A stretch of DNA of 12,677 nucleotides from JAJRXG01 sp047634015. Its GTDB lineage: Bacteria > Bacteroidota > Bacteroidia > Chitinophagales > Saprospiraceae. The position numbers and the translations under genes are program-made. This document shows, in pieces, positions 1-7,097 of this stretch. Each line of letters opens with the position of its first letter. Within the stretch, counting starts at the first letter, position 1. Below the pieces are notes generated by a model that saw only the letters and a program-made list of their open reading frames with translations, ran no database searches and was not told the DNA's origin. The stretch lies in contig JBLIDB010000148.1 in NCBI GenBank assembly GCA_047634015.1, positions 1 through 12,677 on the forward strand. Direction: 5' to 3'.

Positions 1-277
1 ATGGACAATCCAGAAGTACAAATAAAATGTATAACCATTTTAATATCAGCCTAACAGCGGTGTCAATCGGCAAAGTGTTATTGAGACATCAAGTCCCCAA
101 AGACCAAAGAATCAGCCTTTCGATAGCAGATATTTGTACAGAATTAAAGAATCGTAAAATGATATATTTAGTTTTTTCAAAGTATGGGTTTGACCATACT
201 TTAATAAAAGACCATACGGGATATCTTGAACTCCTAAATTATGGCAAAATAGCCGCTTGATTCCGTAACGGACTATT
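1..277 (+). mobile_element. Right end of an IS4-like insertion sequence
   Basis: This spans the transposase 3' end plus roughly 15-20 bases after its stop. The boundary is inferred from the neighbour: DUF389 homology on the minus strand is good up to the Ser-Thr-Tyr codons at about 278-286 and then stops abruptly. The IS end, including any terminal inverted repeat, should therefore lie near 262-277 (TTCCGTAACGGACTATT). The other end of the element, and so the inverted repeat and the target duplication, is outside the window and cannot be checked. Confidence 0.5.
3..260 (+). CDS. IS4-like DDE transposase, C-terminal fragment (runs off the left edge)
   Basis: The reading frame is open from the first bases of the window to the stop at 258-260, so this is the 3' end of a longer gene; the internal ATG at 27 is not a credible start. 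About 85 residues remain. The pattern NKMYNHFNISLTAVSIGKV followed by PKDQR, SIADI, a late FGFD-type segment and a terminal NYGKIA resembles the C-terminal end of DDE transposases of the IS4 superfamily that I know from Bacteroidota. The catalytic DDE residues lie outside the window, so family assignment is by resemblance only. The last 22 bases overlap, on the opposite strand, the end of the truncated DUF389 gene, as expected if the element inserted into that gene. Whether the transposase is intact cannot be judged here. Confidence 0.6.
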   Translation, partial: GQSRSTNKMYNHFNISLTAVSIGKVLLRHQVPKDQRISLSIADICTELKNRKMIYLVFSKYGFDHTLIKDHTGYLELLNYGKIAA

Positions 278-850
278 GTAAGTAGACAGCGCTACAAAAA
301 AGGAGTTTAGAAAAAACAAATAGAAGGATTTACTCGCCATCTTCCAATGACTATTAGCGAGGGCATAACCTGCTACGCAAAGTGGAGGCATTAATGCCGT
401 AGCTATCGCAACACCAGGAAGGGTAGTGGATACATCCTTCCGTGCGATGCTTACTATTCCTGCCACACCCTCAAATATGGCAACAAGAATACCTAAGAAC
501 GTAGGTGCTGTTCGGGATTTGATCTCATTCGTAAAGTCATCAAATGAGGTTAATTCAAAATAGATCCAGCTCGTAAGCAGGGCAATTACAATCGCTATGC
601 TGAAATGGAGAAGAGAGTTCTTCAGTGTCTCCATATCGTTAATGCCTACCGAGAGGCCAATCCCAAGTATCGGAGACATGAGCGGAGAGATAAGCATCGC
701 TCCTATAATTACTGCTTGAGAGTTTTGGCTCAATCCTATAGAGGCAATGACGATAGAGCAAATTAGCATCCAGCCATTGAGCTCATCTTTCGTATCTGGG
801 TGATGGTTGACTGCTGATTCACTCCTATTTTTGAGATCAATCAGATCCAT
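239..850 (-). pseudogene. DUF389 family membrane protein, C-terminally truncated by IS insertion
   Basis: The 203-residue product carries the hallmarks of DUF389 proteins: a first membrane segment (about 27-41), the signature NSQAVIIGAMLISPLMSP (43-60), further hydrophobic segments (about 82-100 and 118-136), and ATALMPPLCVAGY (150-162). DUF389 proteins are polytopic inner-membrane proteins of unknown function. After VALSTY (186-191) the expected continuation of the last helix is replaced by an unrelated tail, NSPLRNQAAILP, that is read from the IS end, and the stop lies within the transposase gene region. The last membrane segment and any following domain are therefore lost. The ATG at 850 has an exact TAnnTTTG box 39 bases upstream (889-896). 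A residual function of the truncated protein cannot be excluded, but a disrupted gene is more likely. Confidence 0.75.
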
Positions 851-888
851 TATATAGTCGCAAACCCTTTTGGGAATTGACGCCCAAT

Positions 889-896
889 CAAATGTA
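889..896 (-). promoter_or_regulatory. Candidate -7 element (TACATTTG) for the DUF389 gene
   Basis: Read on the minus strand this is TACATTTG, an exact match to the Bacteroidota -7 consensus TAnnTTTG. It would give a leader of about 30 bases before the ATG at 850. No clear -33 TTTG is seen at the expected distance, so this is a pattern match only. Confidence 0.35.
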
Positions 897-909
897 CTTG
901 TTGATTAAG

Positions 910-929
910 AGGAGCCTGTAGGAGCTCCT
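910..929 (-). terminator. Hairpin just after the LolD-like gene
   Basis: AGGAGC (910-915) and GCTCCT (924-929) form a perfect 6-bp stem with an 8-base loop. It starts 11 bases after the stop of the minus-strand ABC gene and lies before the DUF389 promoter candidate. The T-rich tract (933-937) is on the plus-strand side, so for minus-strand transcription it is not a classical intrinsic terminator. It may act as a weak terminator or be chance. Confidence 0.3.
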
Positions 930-939
930 GAGTTTTTAT

Positions 940-1590
940 TCATGCTAGCTGTTTATTGCTTAATACCAGTGTTCTGTCGCATCTCGCTGCAATTTCCTTG
1001 CTATGCGTTACTAAGACAAAAGTCTGGTTGTAATCACGACGTAATTTAAGCAATAATTCAAATAAGTCTTCGGAAGTATGATCATCAAGGTTACCTGTAG
1101 GCTCGTCGGCAAAGACAATTTCTGGGTCATTAATTAGTGCTCTGGCTATAGCTACTCGCTGCGCTTCGCCTCCAGAGAGCTGTGAAGGTTTGTGGTCTAA
1201 TCTTCCTCCTAAACCCAGATATTCTAATAGCTCTTTTGCTTTTGGTTCAGTTTCTATTTTTTCTTTCCCGTTGATATAAGCCGGAATACAAACATTCTCC
1301 AGCGCCGTAAACTCAGCTAATAAATGATGAAATTGGAAAATGAATCCTATCCTCTGATTTCGAAATCGAGCAAGATCTCTTTCACTAAGTTTAGTAATAT
1401 CTGTATCTCCGATGTGAATAGATCCTCCGTCCGCGATATCAAGCGTGCCTAAAATATGTAGTAATGTACTTTTGCCACTACCGCTCTTTCCAGCAATAGC
1501 AACAATTTCATTCTTGTTTACGGTGATTTGTAATTCATTTAGAACGTTTAATGAGCCATATGATTTGGATATGTTTTTGCCTACAAGCAT
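940..1590 (-). CDS. LolD-like ABC transporter ATP-binding protein
   Basis: The 216-residue protein is a complete ABC ATPase. It has Walker A GKSGSGKST (34-42), a Q-loop Gln in FIFQFHHLL (Q86), signature LSGGE (138-142) followed by AQRVAIARAL, Walker B IVFADE (158-163) with EPTGNLD, and the H-loop His of VTHS (H196). Length, FQFHHLLAEFTALENV and EPTGNLD place it in the LolD/MacB/FtsE-like group. These ATPases work on the cytoplasmic face with a FtsX/LolC-type permease in lipoprotein release, peptide export or cell division. No permease gene is adjacent, as is often the case for such ATPases in this phylum, so the partner is unknown. The symbol lolD is not given because the substrate cannot be told from sequence. 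The ATG at 1590 starts directly with the family's usual N-terminus; no strong ribosome binding site is seen. Confidence 0.88.
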   Translation of the reverse strand: MLVGKNISKSYGSLNVLNELQITVNKNEIVAIAGKSGSGKSTLLHILGTLDIADGGSIHIGDTDITKLSERDLARFRNQRIGFIFQFHHLLAEFTALENVCIPAYINGKEKIETEPKAKELLEYLGLGGRLDHKPSQLSGGEAQRVAIARALINDPEIVFADEPTGNLDDHTSEDLFELLLKLRRDYNQTFVLVTHSKEIAARCDRTLVLSNKQLA

Positions 1591-1887
1591 AGTTTATGAT
1601 CTGTCTATAGTGTTATGGGATTATGTCAGAAAGTGCTTATACGTTTCAAATTTGCTTGAGATTGTATGAAGCCAGATTATTTTATTGATTGATTAAATGT
1701 TTGATTTTTATTTAATAAAAAACTTAAGCCACCAGTATTTCTAATCTATATCAAAGCTACTCAAAATAAGTCAATTACGCATATTAACTAATCGTAATAT
1801 GTTTAAAATTTAGGGTAATTCCACTGAAATAGGGGTATACCAGAAGCAATTTTATTTATGCCTACATTTGCTGAATAGAAGCGAAAA
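1591..1887. other. Divergent intergenic region
   Basis: This 297-base AT-rich spacer lies between the LolD-like gene (minus) and the flavin monooxygenase (plus). I see no small gene or RNA in it. It holds a candidate -7 box for the plus-strand gene (1863-1870). No convincing promoter for the minus-strand gene was found. Confidence 0.5.
1863..1870 (+). promoter_or_regulatory. Candidate -7 element (TACATTTG) for the flavin monooxygenase
   Basis: This is an exact match to TAnnTTTG, 17 bases before the ATG at 1888. It would leave a very short leader of roughly 10 bases. No matching -33 TTTG is visible. Confidence 0.33.
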
Positions 1888-3021
1888 ATGAGGGTAGCGA
1901 AAACAGAAACATTAATTGTCGGAGCTGGTCCTGCGGGACTGGCGATGGCAGGTCAATTAAGTCATAAGAAATTACCATTTACGATAATTGAAGCATCGGA
2001 TAGAATAGCTCCTTCTTGGCACCAGCATTATGATAGACTTCATCTTCATACTGTTAACCAATGGTCGCATCTTCCTCACCTTCCGTTTCCAAAAGATTTT
2101 CCGCTTTATGTTCCAAAATTAAAGTTGATAGAATATTTAAACTCTTACGCCGCTGAATTCAAGATCAATCCTATTTTCAATCAGACTGTAGGTAGTATCA
2201 ACAAAGAAAACGATGTTTGGACAGTAAAAACTCAGGACACAATTTATATCGCTAAATCCTTAGTGATTGCTTCGGGGGTAAATCGCGTGGCTTCTATCCC
2301 CGTTTGGGAAGGGATGGATAAATTTAAAGGAGAAGTGCTTCATAGTAGATTCTACAGAAATGGTAAGGCTTATGCACGCAAGAGAGCGCTTGTCGTAGGA
2401 ATGGGAAATACAGGTGCAGAGTTAGCCTTGGATCTTAGTGAGCATAAAGCAATTACTTTTATTTCTGTGAGAAGTCCGATAAGCGTGGTGCCACGTGATC
2501 TTAATGGTCGACCTGTACAAGTCACGAGTAAACAATTGGAGAAATTACCGTTCGGTATCGGAAGATGGTTAGGCGGTAAGATTAGAAAAATATATTTTGG
2601 AGATCTTACGAAGTACGGTTTGCCTTTGTCGGATGTTGACCCTGTAAAACAACTTCTTGAAACTGGAAAGACGCCTGTTATAGATATTGGAACTATTGCT
2701 GCAATTAAAAAAGAAAAAATAAAAGTCAAACCAACGATTGATCATTTTACTGCTGATACGGCGGTATTCTCAGATGGTAGTGAGGAGAAATTGGATTTCG
2801 TATTGTTGGCTACCGGTTATAAAGCAAAGGTTGAAGAATTCTTTCCTGCGGCTAAGGCTATTCTTGATGGGAAAGGACTTCCTAAGTCCCCAAAAGGAGA
2901 TGGAGTTCTTGAAGGCTCTTATTTCTTGGGATTTGATAATTACAAACTGGGTGGTATTCTTGGGACTATTTGTGATGATTCTCAATTGATAGCGGATTCG
3001 ATTGAAGACGGTTTCAATTAG
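1888..3021 (+). CDS. YUCCA-like flavin-containing monooxygenase
   Basis: The 377-residue protein is a soluble class B flavin monooxygenase. The FAD-binding GAGPAG (12-17) is followed by an acidic residue ending the second strand (E35). The FMO fingerprint FKGEVLHSRFY (146-156) fits FxGxxxHxxxY. A second Rossmann motif, GMGNTG (171-176), binds NADPH, and ATGYK (308-312) is the usual C-terminal motif. The stretch YDRLHLHTVNQWSHLPHLPF after W44 closely resembles plant YUCCA enzymes and their bacterial relatives, which oxidatively decarboxylate indole-3-pyruvate to indole-3-acetate. Related bacterial enzymes act on other ketones, amines or sulfides, so the substrate is open. It appears full length and monocistronic, divergent from the ABC gene and convergent with the SGNH operon. 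The 67-base gap after it shows no strong terminator. Confidence 0.85.
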   Translation: MRVAKTETLIVGAGPAGLAMAGQLSHKKLPFTIIEASDRIAPSWHQHYDRLHLHTVNQWSHLPHLPFPKDFPLYVPKLKLIEYLNSYAAEFKINPIFNQTVGSINKENDVWTVKTQDTIYIAKSLVIASGVNRVASIPVWEGMDKFKGEVLHSRFYRNGKAYARKRALVVGMGNTGAELALDLSEHKAITFISVRSPISVVPRDLNGRPVQVTSKQLEKLPFGIGRWLGGKIRKIYFGDLTKYGLPLSDVDPVKQLLETGKTPVIDIGTIAAIKKEKIKVKPTIDHFTADTAVFSDGSEEKLDFVLLATGYKAKVEEFFPAAKAILDGKGLPKSPKGDGVLEGSYFLGFDNYKLGGILGTICDDSQLIADSIEDGFN

Positions 3022-3088
3022 ACTAAATATATGTCAAGAACCTTTAGACAATTAGGTGTCATATAATTGCATCATTAGAATGAACTAT

Positions 3089-4891
3089 TTATTTAGTAGA
3101 TCTACATAGTTTAGTCATACCACATCTTAGCATAAGGTAACCGGCTTTATTAGGATGTAATCCATCTGAGAAAAGAGACTCGTTTATACTTAAATTGTCT
3201 AAAAGTAATTCATTGCCTAAATCAGCGTACTCAATAGAATGTTCGCCTGCTAATCTGGCGATTTCGAAATTTAGTTGTAGAATTCTATCCTCATAATTTC
3301 TGCGCGGGAGTAAGCCAGCAATATTAATTTGAGCTTTTGGTTGTCGAATTTTAATAGCTTCAATAAGCATATCGAGTCCTTGAATAATTTCCCTGTTGGA
3401 ATTCAAATGAAGATTATTAGTTCCTATCATTAGAACGATACGCGCTGCTTCAAAGCCAGCCAGTTCTCCATGATATATCCTCCATAATACATTTTCAATA
3501 CGGTCCCATCCGTAAGCTTGATTTCGAACGCCTGCCGGCATTAATATATCGGTCCAAGTTTCGGGTTCTCGAGAGATCTTAGCGCTTGGTTGACCTCCCC
3601 AGAAGTGAATAATGGAATTAGCCAATATCACTGTATTTGGAGGCTCAGCTTTATTAAGGTCTAAGATTTCTCGATGCCGCTTTTCCCAAATATAATTGTT
3701 GGGTTCTCTTGCCTGGGTACAAGGCTGAGTCGTAGAAACATTACCATTTGGTTCCTTCAAAATATTCCGAAGCTTCTTCTCATAAGCTTGTGCATATTGA
3801 TACATGCCAAGATCTGTAGGATGAGTACCATCGACCATAGCATCCATAGACAGTCCGATCTCCTCTTTGGTTAAATAATATAAGTTTTGGATTCCTTCAT
3901 TTTTCAATTCTTGGAAAGTTTCTTTTTGAATCTGATTAACGGTTGCAAAATCAGACTTGCGTTTATTACTGATATACTCTTCGGTATAGCCTGCATGTTC
4001 GGTTAATAGGATAGGAGTGAACTTATGCTTAGAGCGCAATATTTTTACGGATTTGAAGATTCTTTCTTTTACCTCATCACCATCATTAATATTATTCTTT
4101 TCCCAAGCATTAACTGGTAGATTGGGTAGGCAGTCAAGTATAAATATTTTGGCTTCAATCTCTGCTATTAGATCAATAACAGGTTTCTCTAATCTTCCAG
4201 ATCCACTAAACCCCAGATTTATTAATGGCCTATCCATACTTCTACTTAGAACCGATGTCCATGCCATACCAGGACGTGAGGCACAAGCACCGTGAGCGAT
4301 AGAAGTACCATAAACTACAATTGGCTTAGCGCTTCGTATCGGTAATGCTTCAAAATAAGTCGAGTCACTAACTCCGATTTCCAACCATTGCACTTGATTA
4401 TATAGTGGGAGGTAAAGACGGTATTCTCTACCTAATTGGTGATATTGATCATTAGGGTTGAGTTGATTGTATGCATAGGTAATTGTATCGCTAAAACTCC
4501 TTTGCCCTTTACACCAGAGCTCATCCCCATCACTATCAATCGCATATAGGTCTACACCGCTCTTTCCAGTCGCAGGCATATGATTCATGCCGTAATTTTC
4601 ACGATCTCTAACTTGATAGCGAATATTTATAGAAGATGCGTTGGATCTGAACCTTATCATTAAACCCGCTGAATGCCTGCTATTATTCCAAACATCATTA
4701 GCTACTTTTCCTTTGGCTCTTGAGGGCAATCGGTCATATTCAGAGAATAGTTTTTGTGACCAAGCTTGTCCTTCGATAACACTAATTGAGTTTTCTGCAG
4801 GATTCCACCACGAGATAGTACCATCGCTCTGAGCTTGAATAGATAGTTGTAATATGAATATGTTTGATAGAAGGAATATGATAGATTTCAT
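3089..4891 (-). CDS. Secreted tandem SGNH/GDSL hydrolase with GxDLY N-terminal domain
   Basis: The 600-residue protein begins with a signal peptide (1-20, likely cut after IQA). A beta-rich GxDLY-type domain (about 25-185, GVDLY at 112-116) precedes a first SGNH hydrolase domain: Ser in YGTSI (S197), Gly in NLGFSGSG (G227), Asn in DCLPN (N257) and DGTHP (D354/H357). After a linker (about 380-400) a second SGNH domain follows: Ser in ANSIIHFW (S426), G461, Asn in GTNN (N492/N493) and DGLHP (D576/H579). Both domains keep full catalytic blocks. Such enzymes remove acetyl or other acyl groups from carbohydrates; the second domain looks like the PAF-acetylhydrolase-type carbohydrate esterases. It is the last gene of the DUF1080-oxidoreductase operon (15-base gap), which suggests de-esterification of the same glycan. 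Substrate unknown. Confidence 0.85.
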   Translation of the reverse strand: MKSIIFLLSNIFILQLSIQAQSDGTISWWNPAENSISVIEGQAWSQKLFSEYDRLPSRAKGKVANDVWNNSRHSAGLMIRFRSNASSINIRYQVRDRENYGMNHMPATGKSGVDLYAIDSDGDELWCKGQRSFSDTITYAYNQLNPNDQYHQLGREYRLYLPLYNQVQWLEIGVSDSTYFEALPIRSAKPIVVYGTSIAHGACASRPGMAWTSVLSRSMDRPLINLGFSGSGRLEKPVIDLIAEIEAKIFILDCLPNLPVNAWEKNNINDGDEVKERIFKSVKILRSKHKFTPILLTEHAGYTEEYISNKRKSDFATVNQIQKETFQELKNEGIQNLYYLTKEEIGLSMDAMVDGTHPTDLGMYQYAQAYEKKLRNILKEPNGNVSTTQPCTQAREPNNYIWEKRHREILDLNKAEPPNTVILANSIIHFWGGQPSAKISREPETWTDILMPAGVRNQAYGWDRIENVLWRIYHGELAGFEAARIVLMIGTNNLHLNSNREIIQGLDMLIEAIKIRQPKAQINIAGLLPRRNYEDRILQLNFEIARLAGEHSIEYADLGNELLLDNLSINESLFSDGLHPNKAGYLMLRCGMTKLCRSTK

Positions 4892-4906
4892 TATTCTAAG
4901 TAGCTT

Positions 4907-6193
4907 TTATATTAGTCTCCACTCCTTTCTTGCCTTGCGACAGAGCATTTTGTTTGCTTTTCGATTGCCAATAAATTTCTCTTTATCTGGATTCCACTTT
5001 AGTTCTTGACCTAAACGCCAGGATATAAGTCCCAGATGCATTGGTAGCGTCATTTGTCGCGCATATTCCAAATTAGATTCCGGCTGCACTCGAGACTTAA
5101 CAGCATCTACAAAATTTTGCTGATGTCCAGGAGAACGAGGAATCGTAATAGGGACTTCGTCAAGATCTGTTACCGTCTCACCATTAATTGTAATTTCTCG
5201 TGTGGAGTAGTCGCAAATCAATGTGCCTTGGTCTCCTTCAAAGTATGCTCCAATATTTCTATCCTTTGCGCCAGGAACATTAGGAGGTTCTGTAGTCCAA
5301 TGAATATTTAAATTATCAAATTTATAATCTATATCTATCCATCCAGGAGTATCGGAAATGCCTTTTGCCTTCTCTCCTCGGGCACTAATGGATCTCAACC
5401 CTTTGGGGTTTAAGGACATGTATACCACATCAGCGATATGACACCAGAAGTCAGCAAAGTTTCCTCCAGAGTAATCCAAGAAATATCTATAATTGAAATG
5501 ACATCTCTCAGGAAAATATGCCCTCTCAGGAGCGGGGCCTTGCCACATATCCCAATTCAGAGTGCTAGGCACAGCTTGTCCTTTTGTCTTAGATAGTTCA
5601 GGCGAGCCGCCTGTCTTCCATAATCGCACTGTATGTATGTCTCCTAGCATGCCTGATTGGATAATCTCAGCTACTCGATGGTAATTGTCACCGGCATGAA
5701 TTTGCGTTCCCAATTGGAATATTTTATTGTGATTCTTCTGAGCGACAAGCATTTTTTGCCCCTCATGAACATCATGAGACAGTGGCTTCTCACCATAAAC
5801 ATCTTTACCTGCCTGGAATGCTAAAGTCCCTATAGTAGCATGCCAATGATCAGGAGTCGCACAAGTAATAGCATCAATATCTTTACGATCTAAGACATGT
5901 CGGAAGTCTTCATACGTATCAACTTTCCAATCAGGTTGCATTGTTGCCAGATTACTAATACTTGAAGCCAGATGTTTTTGATCTACATCGCATAGTGCTA
6001 CAATCTTCACATCGGGTAAGTTGGCAAACCACTTAATATGACTATTACCCATACCTCCTACACCTATATGGGCCACACGCAGGGTGTCACTCGGCGCGAC
6101 GCCTTTCATGGACCAGGGAAGAATTGTTAGTCCTAAAGCACCTAGGCTACTTTTTTTAAGAAATGCTCTTCTATTCTGTGGAAGTCCTTTCAT
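4907..6193 (-). CDS. Tat-exported Gfo/Idh/MocA family oxidoreductase
   Basis: The 428-residue protein starts with a twin-arginine signal (NRRAFLKK, Arg 8-9, then a hydrophobic segment to about 28), so it is exported folded with its nicotinamide cofactor. The Rossmann domain shows GVGGMG (44-49), an acidic D69 after the second strand, and CATPDHWHA (111-119) leading to the family motif EKP (135-137). The C-terminal domain contains GGNFADFWCHIADV (243-256), where H252 and D248/D255 are candidates for the catalytic site. Family members interconvert sugar hydroxyl and keto groups. Exported versions next to DUF1080 proteins are known in pathways that make 3-keto-glycosides before cleavage. It lies 4 bases after the DUF1080 gene and 15 before the SGNH gene, so co-transcription is very likely. 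The specific sugar is not predictable. Confidence 0.88.
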   Translation of the reverse strand: MKGLPQNRRAFLKKSSLGALGLTILPWSMKGVAPSDTLRVAHIGVGGMGNSHIKWFANLPDVKIVALCDVDQKHLASSISNLATMQPDWKVDTYEDFRHVLDRKDIDAITCATPDHWHATIGTLAFQAGKDVYGEKPLSHDVHEGQKMLVAQKNHNKIFQLGTQIHAGDNYHRVAEIIQSGMLGDIHTVRLWKTGGSPELSKTKGQAVPSTLNWDMWQGPAPERAYFPERCHFNYRYFLDYSGGNFADFWCHIADVVYMSLNPKGLRSISARGEKAKGISDTPGWIDIDYKFDNLNIHWTTEPPNVPGAKDRNIGAYFEGDQGTLICDYSTREITINGETVTDLDEVPITIPRSPGHQQNFVDAVKSRVQPESNLEYARQMTLPMHLGLISWRLGQELKWNPDKEKFIGNRKANKMLCRKARKEWRLI

Positions 6194-6197
6194 GCTA

Positions 6198-6860
6198 TTA
6201 TAATTCTTTAATTCTAATATTTCTAAATTTTAGTTTATCTCCATGTCCCAAGAATCCAATATGCCCTTTCGTTTTTTGAAGGCCAGGGTGATCTCGACCA
6301 TCCATTGTTCCATCTTTACTAGCTTCAGTAAGATCTCCATCAAGAATTACTATTCCATTGAGTGTTACTTTAATCATTGCTCCATTAACAGAGACTTCTT
6401 GGATGTTCCATTGGCCGATTGGATTTTGATGTCCTCGTTTAGCAGGAATAATTCCATAGACAGAGCCATGGTATTGATAGGGCTTGAGATCTTTGTACTT
6501 ATCTGCTGTATTATCCAAAATTTGTAATTCCTTACCTTGATATGCGGCATCACCTTCCAATGGGGCATGAATACCTAACCCATTATTAGCACCTGAAGTA
6601 AGTTGAAATTCAAATCTGAGCACAAAGTTACTGTACTCCTTAGTGGTCATTAGGTTCCCACCACTTCCACCTCCGTCAGGTGAAACAACTATTTCGCCGT
6701 TTTCAACTGTATAAGATAGTTTATTGCCTACCCATCCAGATAGGTCTTTACCGTTAAACAAGGATGAGAACCCACTTTCTAATGCCTTTGTAGTGGAACA
6801 CCCACTTATTCCAAGAAGTACAATAGAGAGAATCAGAACATTAATTAGGCTTCTATTCAT
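6198..6860 (-). CDS. DUF1080 lipoprotein (3-keto-disaccharide hydrolase family)
   Basis: The 220-residue protein has a lipoprotein signal with lipobox ISGC (C21), so it is anchored in the envelope. The rest is a single DUF1080/3-keto-disaccharide hydrolase domain with a concanavalin-like beta-sandwich pattern: FNGKDLSGW (35-43), the strand FVLRFEFQL (79-87), GANNGLGIHAP (90-100), ELQILD (111-116), HGSVYG (131-136), HPGL (191-194) and GHIGFLGHG (199-207). Characterised members cleave glycosides whose sugar has first been oxidised at C3. This fits the adjacent exported Gfo/Idh/MocA oxidoreductase. It is the first gene of the three-gene minus-strand operon. The ATG at 6860 gives a normal signal peptide. 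The actual glycan is unknown. Confidence 0.85.
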   Translation of the reverse strand: MNRSLINVLILSIVLLGISGCSTTKALESGFSSLFNGKDLSGWVGNKLSYTVENGEIVVSPDGGGSGGNLMTTKEYSNFVLRFEFQLTSGANNGLGIHAPLEGDAAYQGKELQILDNTADKYKDLKPYQYHGSVYGIIPAKRGHQNPIGQWNIQEVSVNGAMIKVTLNGIVILDGDLTEASKDGTMDGRDHPGLQKTKGHIGFLGHGDKLKFRNIRIKEL

Positions 6861-7097
6861 ATTCGATTAAGTATTAATTTCAATCCTTAGACGCTTCGTC
6901 AGATTGATTATTATTTAATTATAGTAATGAAATAGGCTCATGGCATCTTCGATAATTACCAATTACCCTTTAATAGTAATAATAAGGAAATATTATCTAT
7001 TCTGAATATTCTCATGAATAGTATTCTGTTGCTTTTTTACTAAACTTGTAGTACTCCCCTTGAGGACTATGTAATTATTAGAAATATTATTAAAGTG
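6861..7097. other. Divergent regulatory region between keto-glycoside operon and sulfatase
   Basis: This AT-rich spacer of about 237 bases must hold the promoters for both the minus-strand DUF1080 operon and the plus-strand sulfatase. I found no exact TAnnTTTG box; TAAACTTG (7041-7048, plus) has one mismatch. A small hairpin GACG-CTT-CGTC lies at 6890-6900 in the leader of the minus-strand operon. No regulator gene or small ORF is seen here. Confidence 0.4.

Noticed and set aside
27..260. A complete 77-residue small protein starting at 27
   Set aside because: The frame is open to the window edge and the residues before the Met fit the transposase pattern, so it is the tail of a longer gene.
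1647..1654. CAAATTTG palindrome in the divergent spacer as a promoter or operator
   Set aside because: It lacks the TA of the -7 consensus, and an 8-base AT-rich palindrome is expected by chance in such sequence.
1445..1669. A 74-codon plus-strand frame overlapping the start of the ABC ATPase gene
   Set aside because: Most of it is antisense to the Walker A region; the remaining part lies in the spacer and has no family resemblance.
2370..2989. Several open frames on both strands inside the flavin monooxygenase gene
   Set aside because: They are frame shadows without family motifs, inside a gene with clear FAD and NADPH signatures.
3046..3059. Possible hairpin (GACA...TGTC) between the monooxygenase and SGNH genes as a bidirectional terminator
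   Set aside because: The stem has only four base pairs and no T-tract follows on either strand.
3674..6568. Plus- and minus-strand open frames of 60-95 codons inside the SGNH, oxidoreductase and DUF1080 genes
   Set aside because: They overlap well-supported genes and show no recognisable protein features or start signals.
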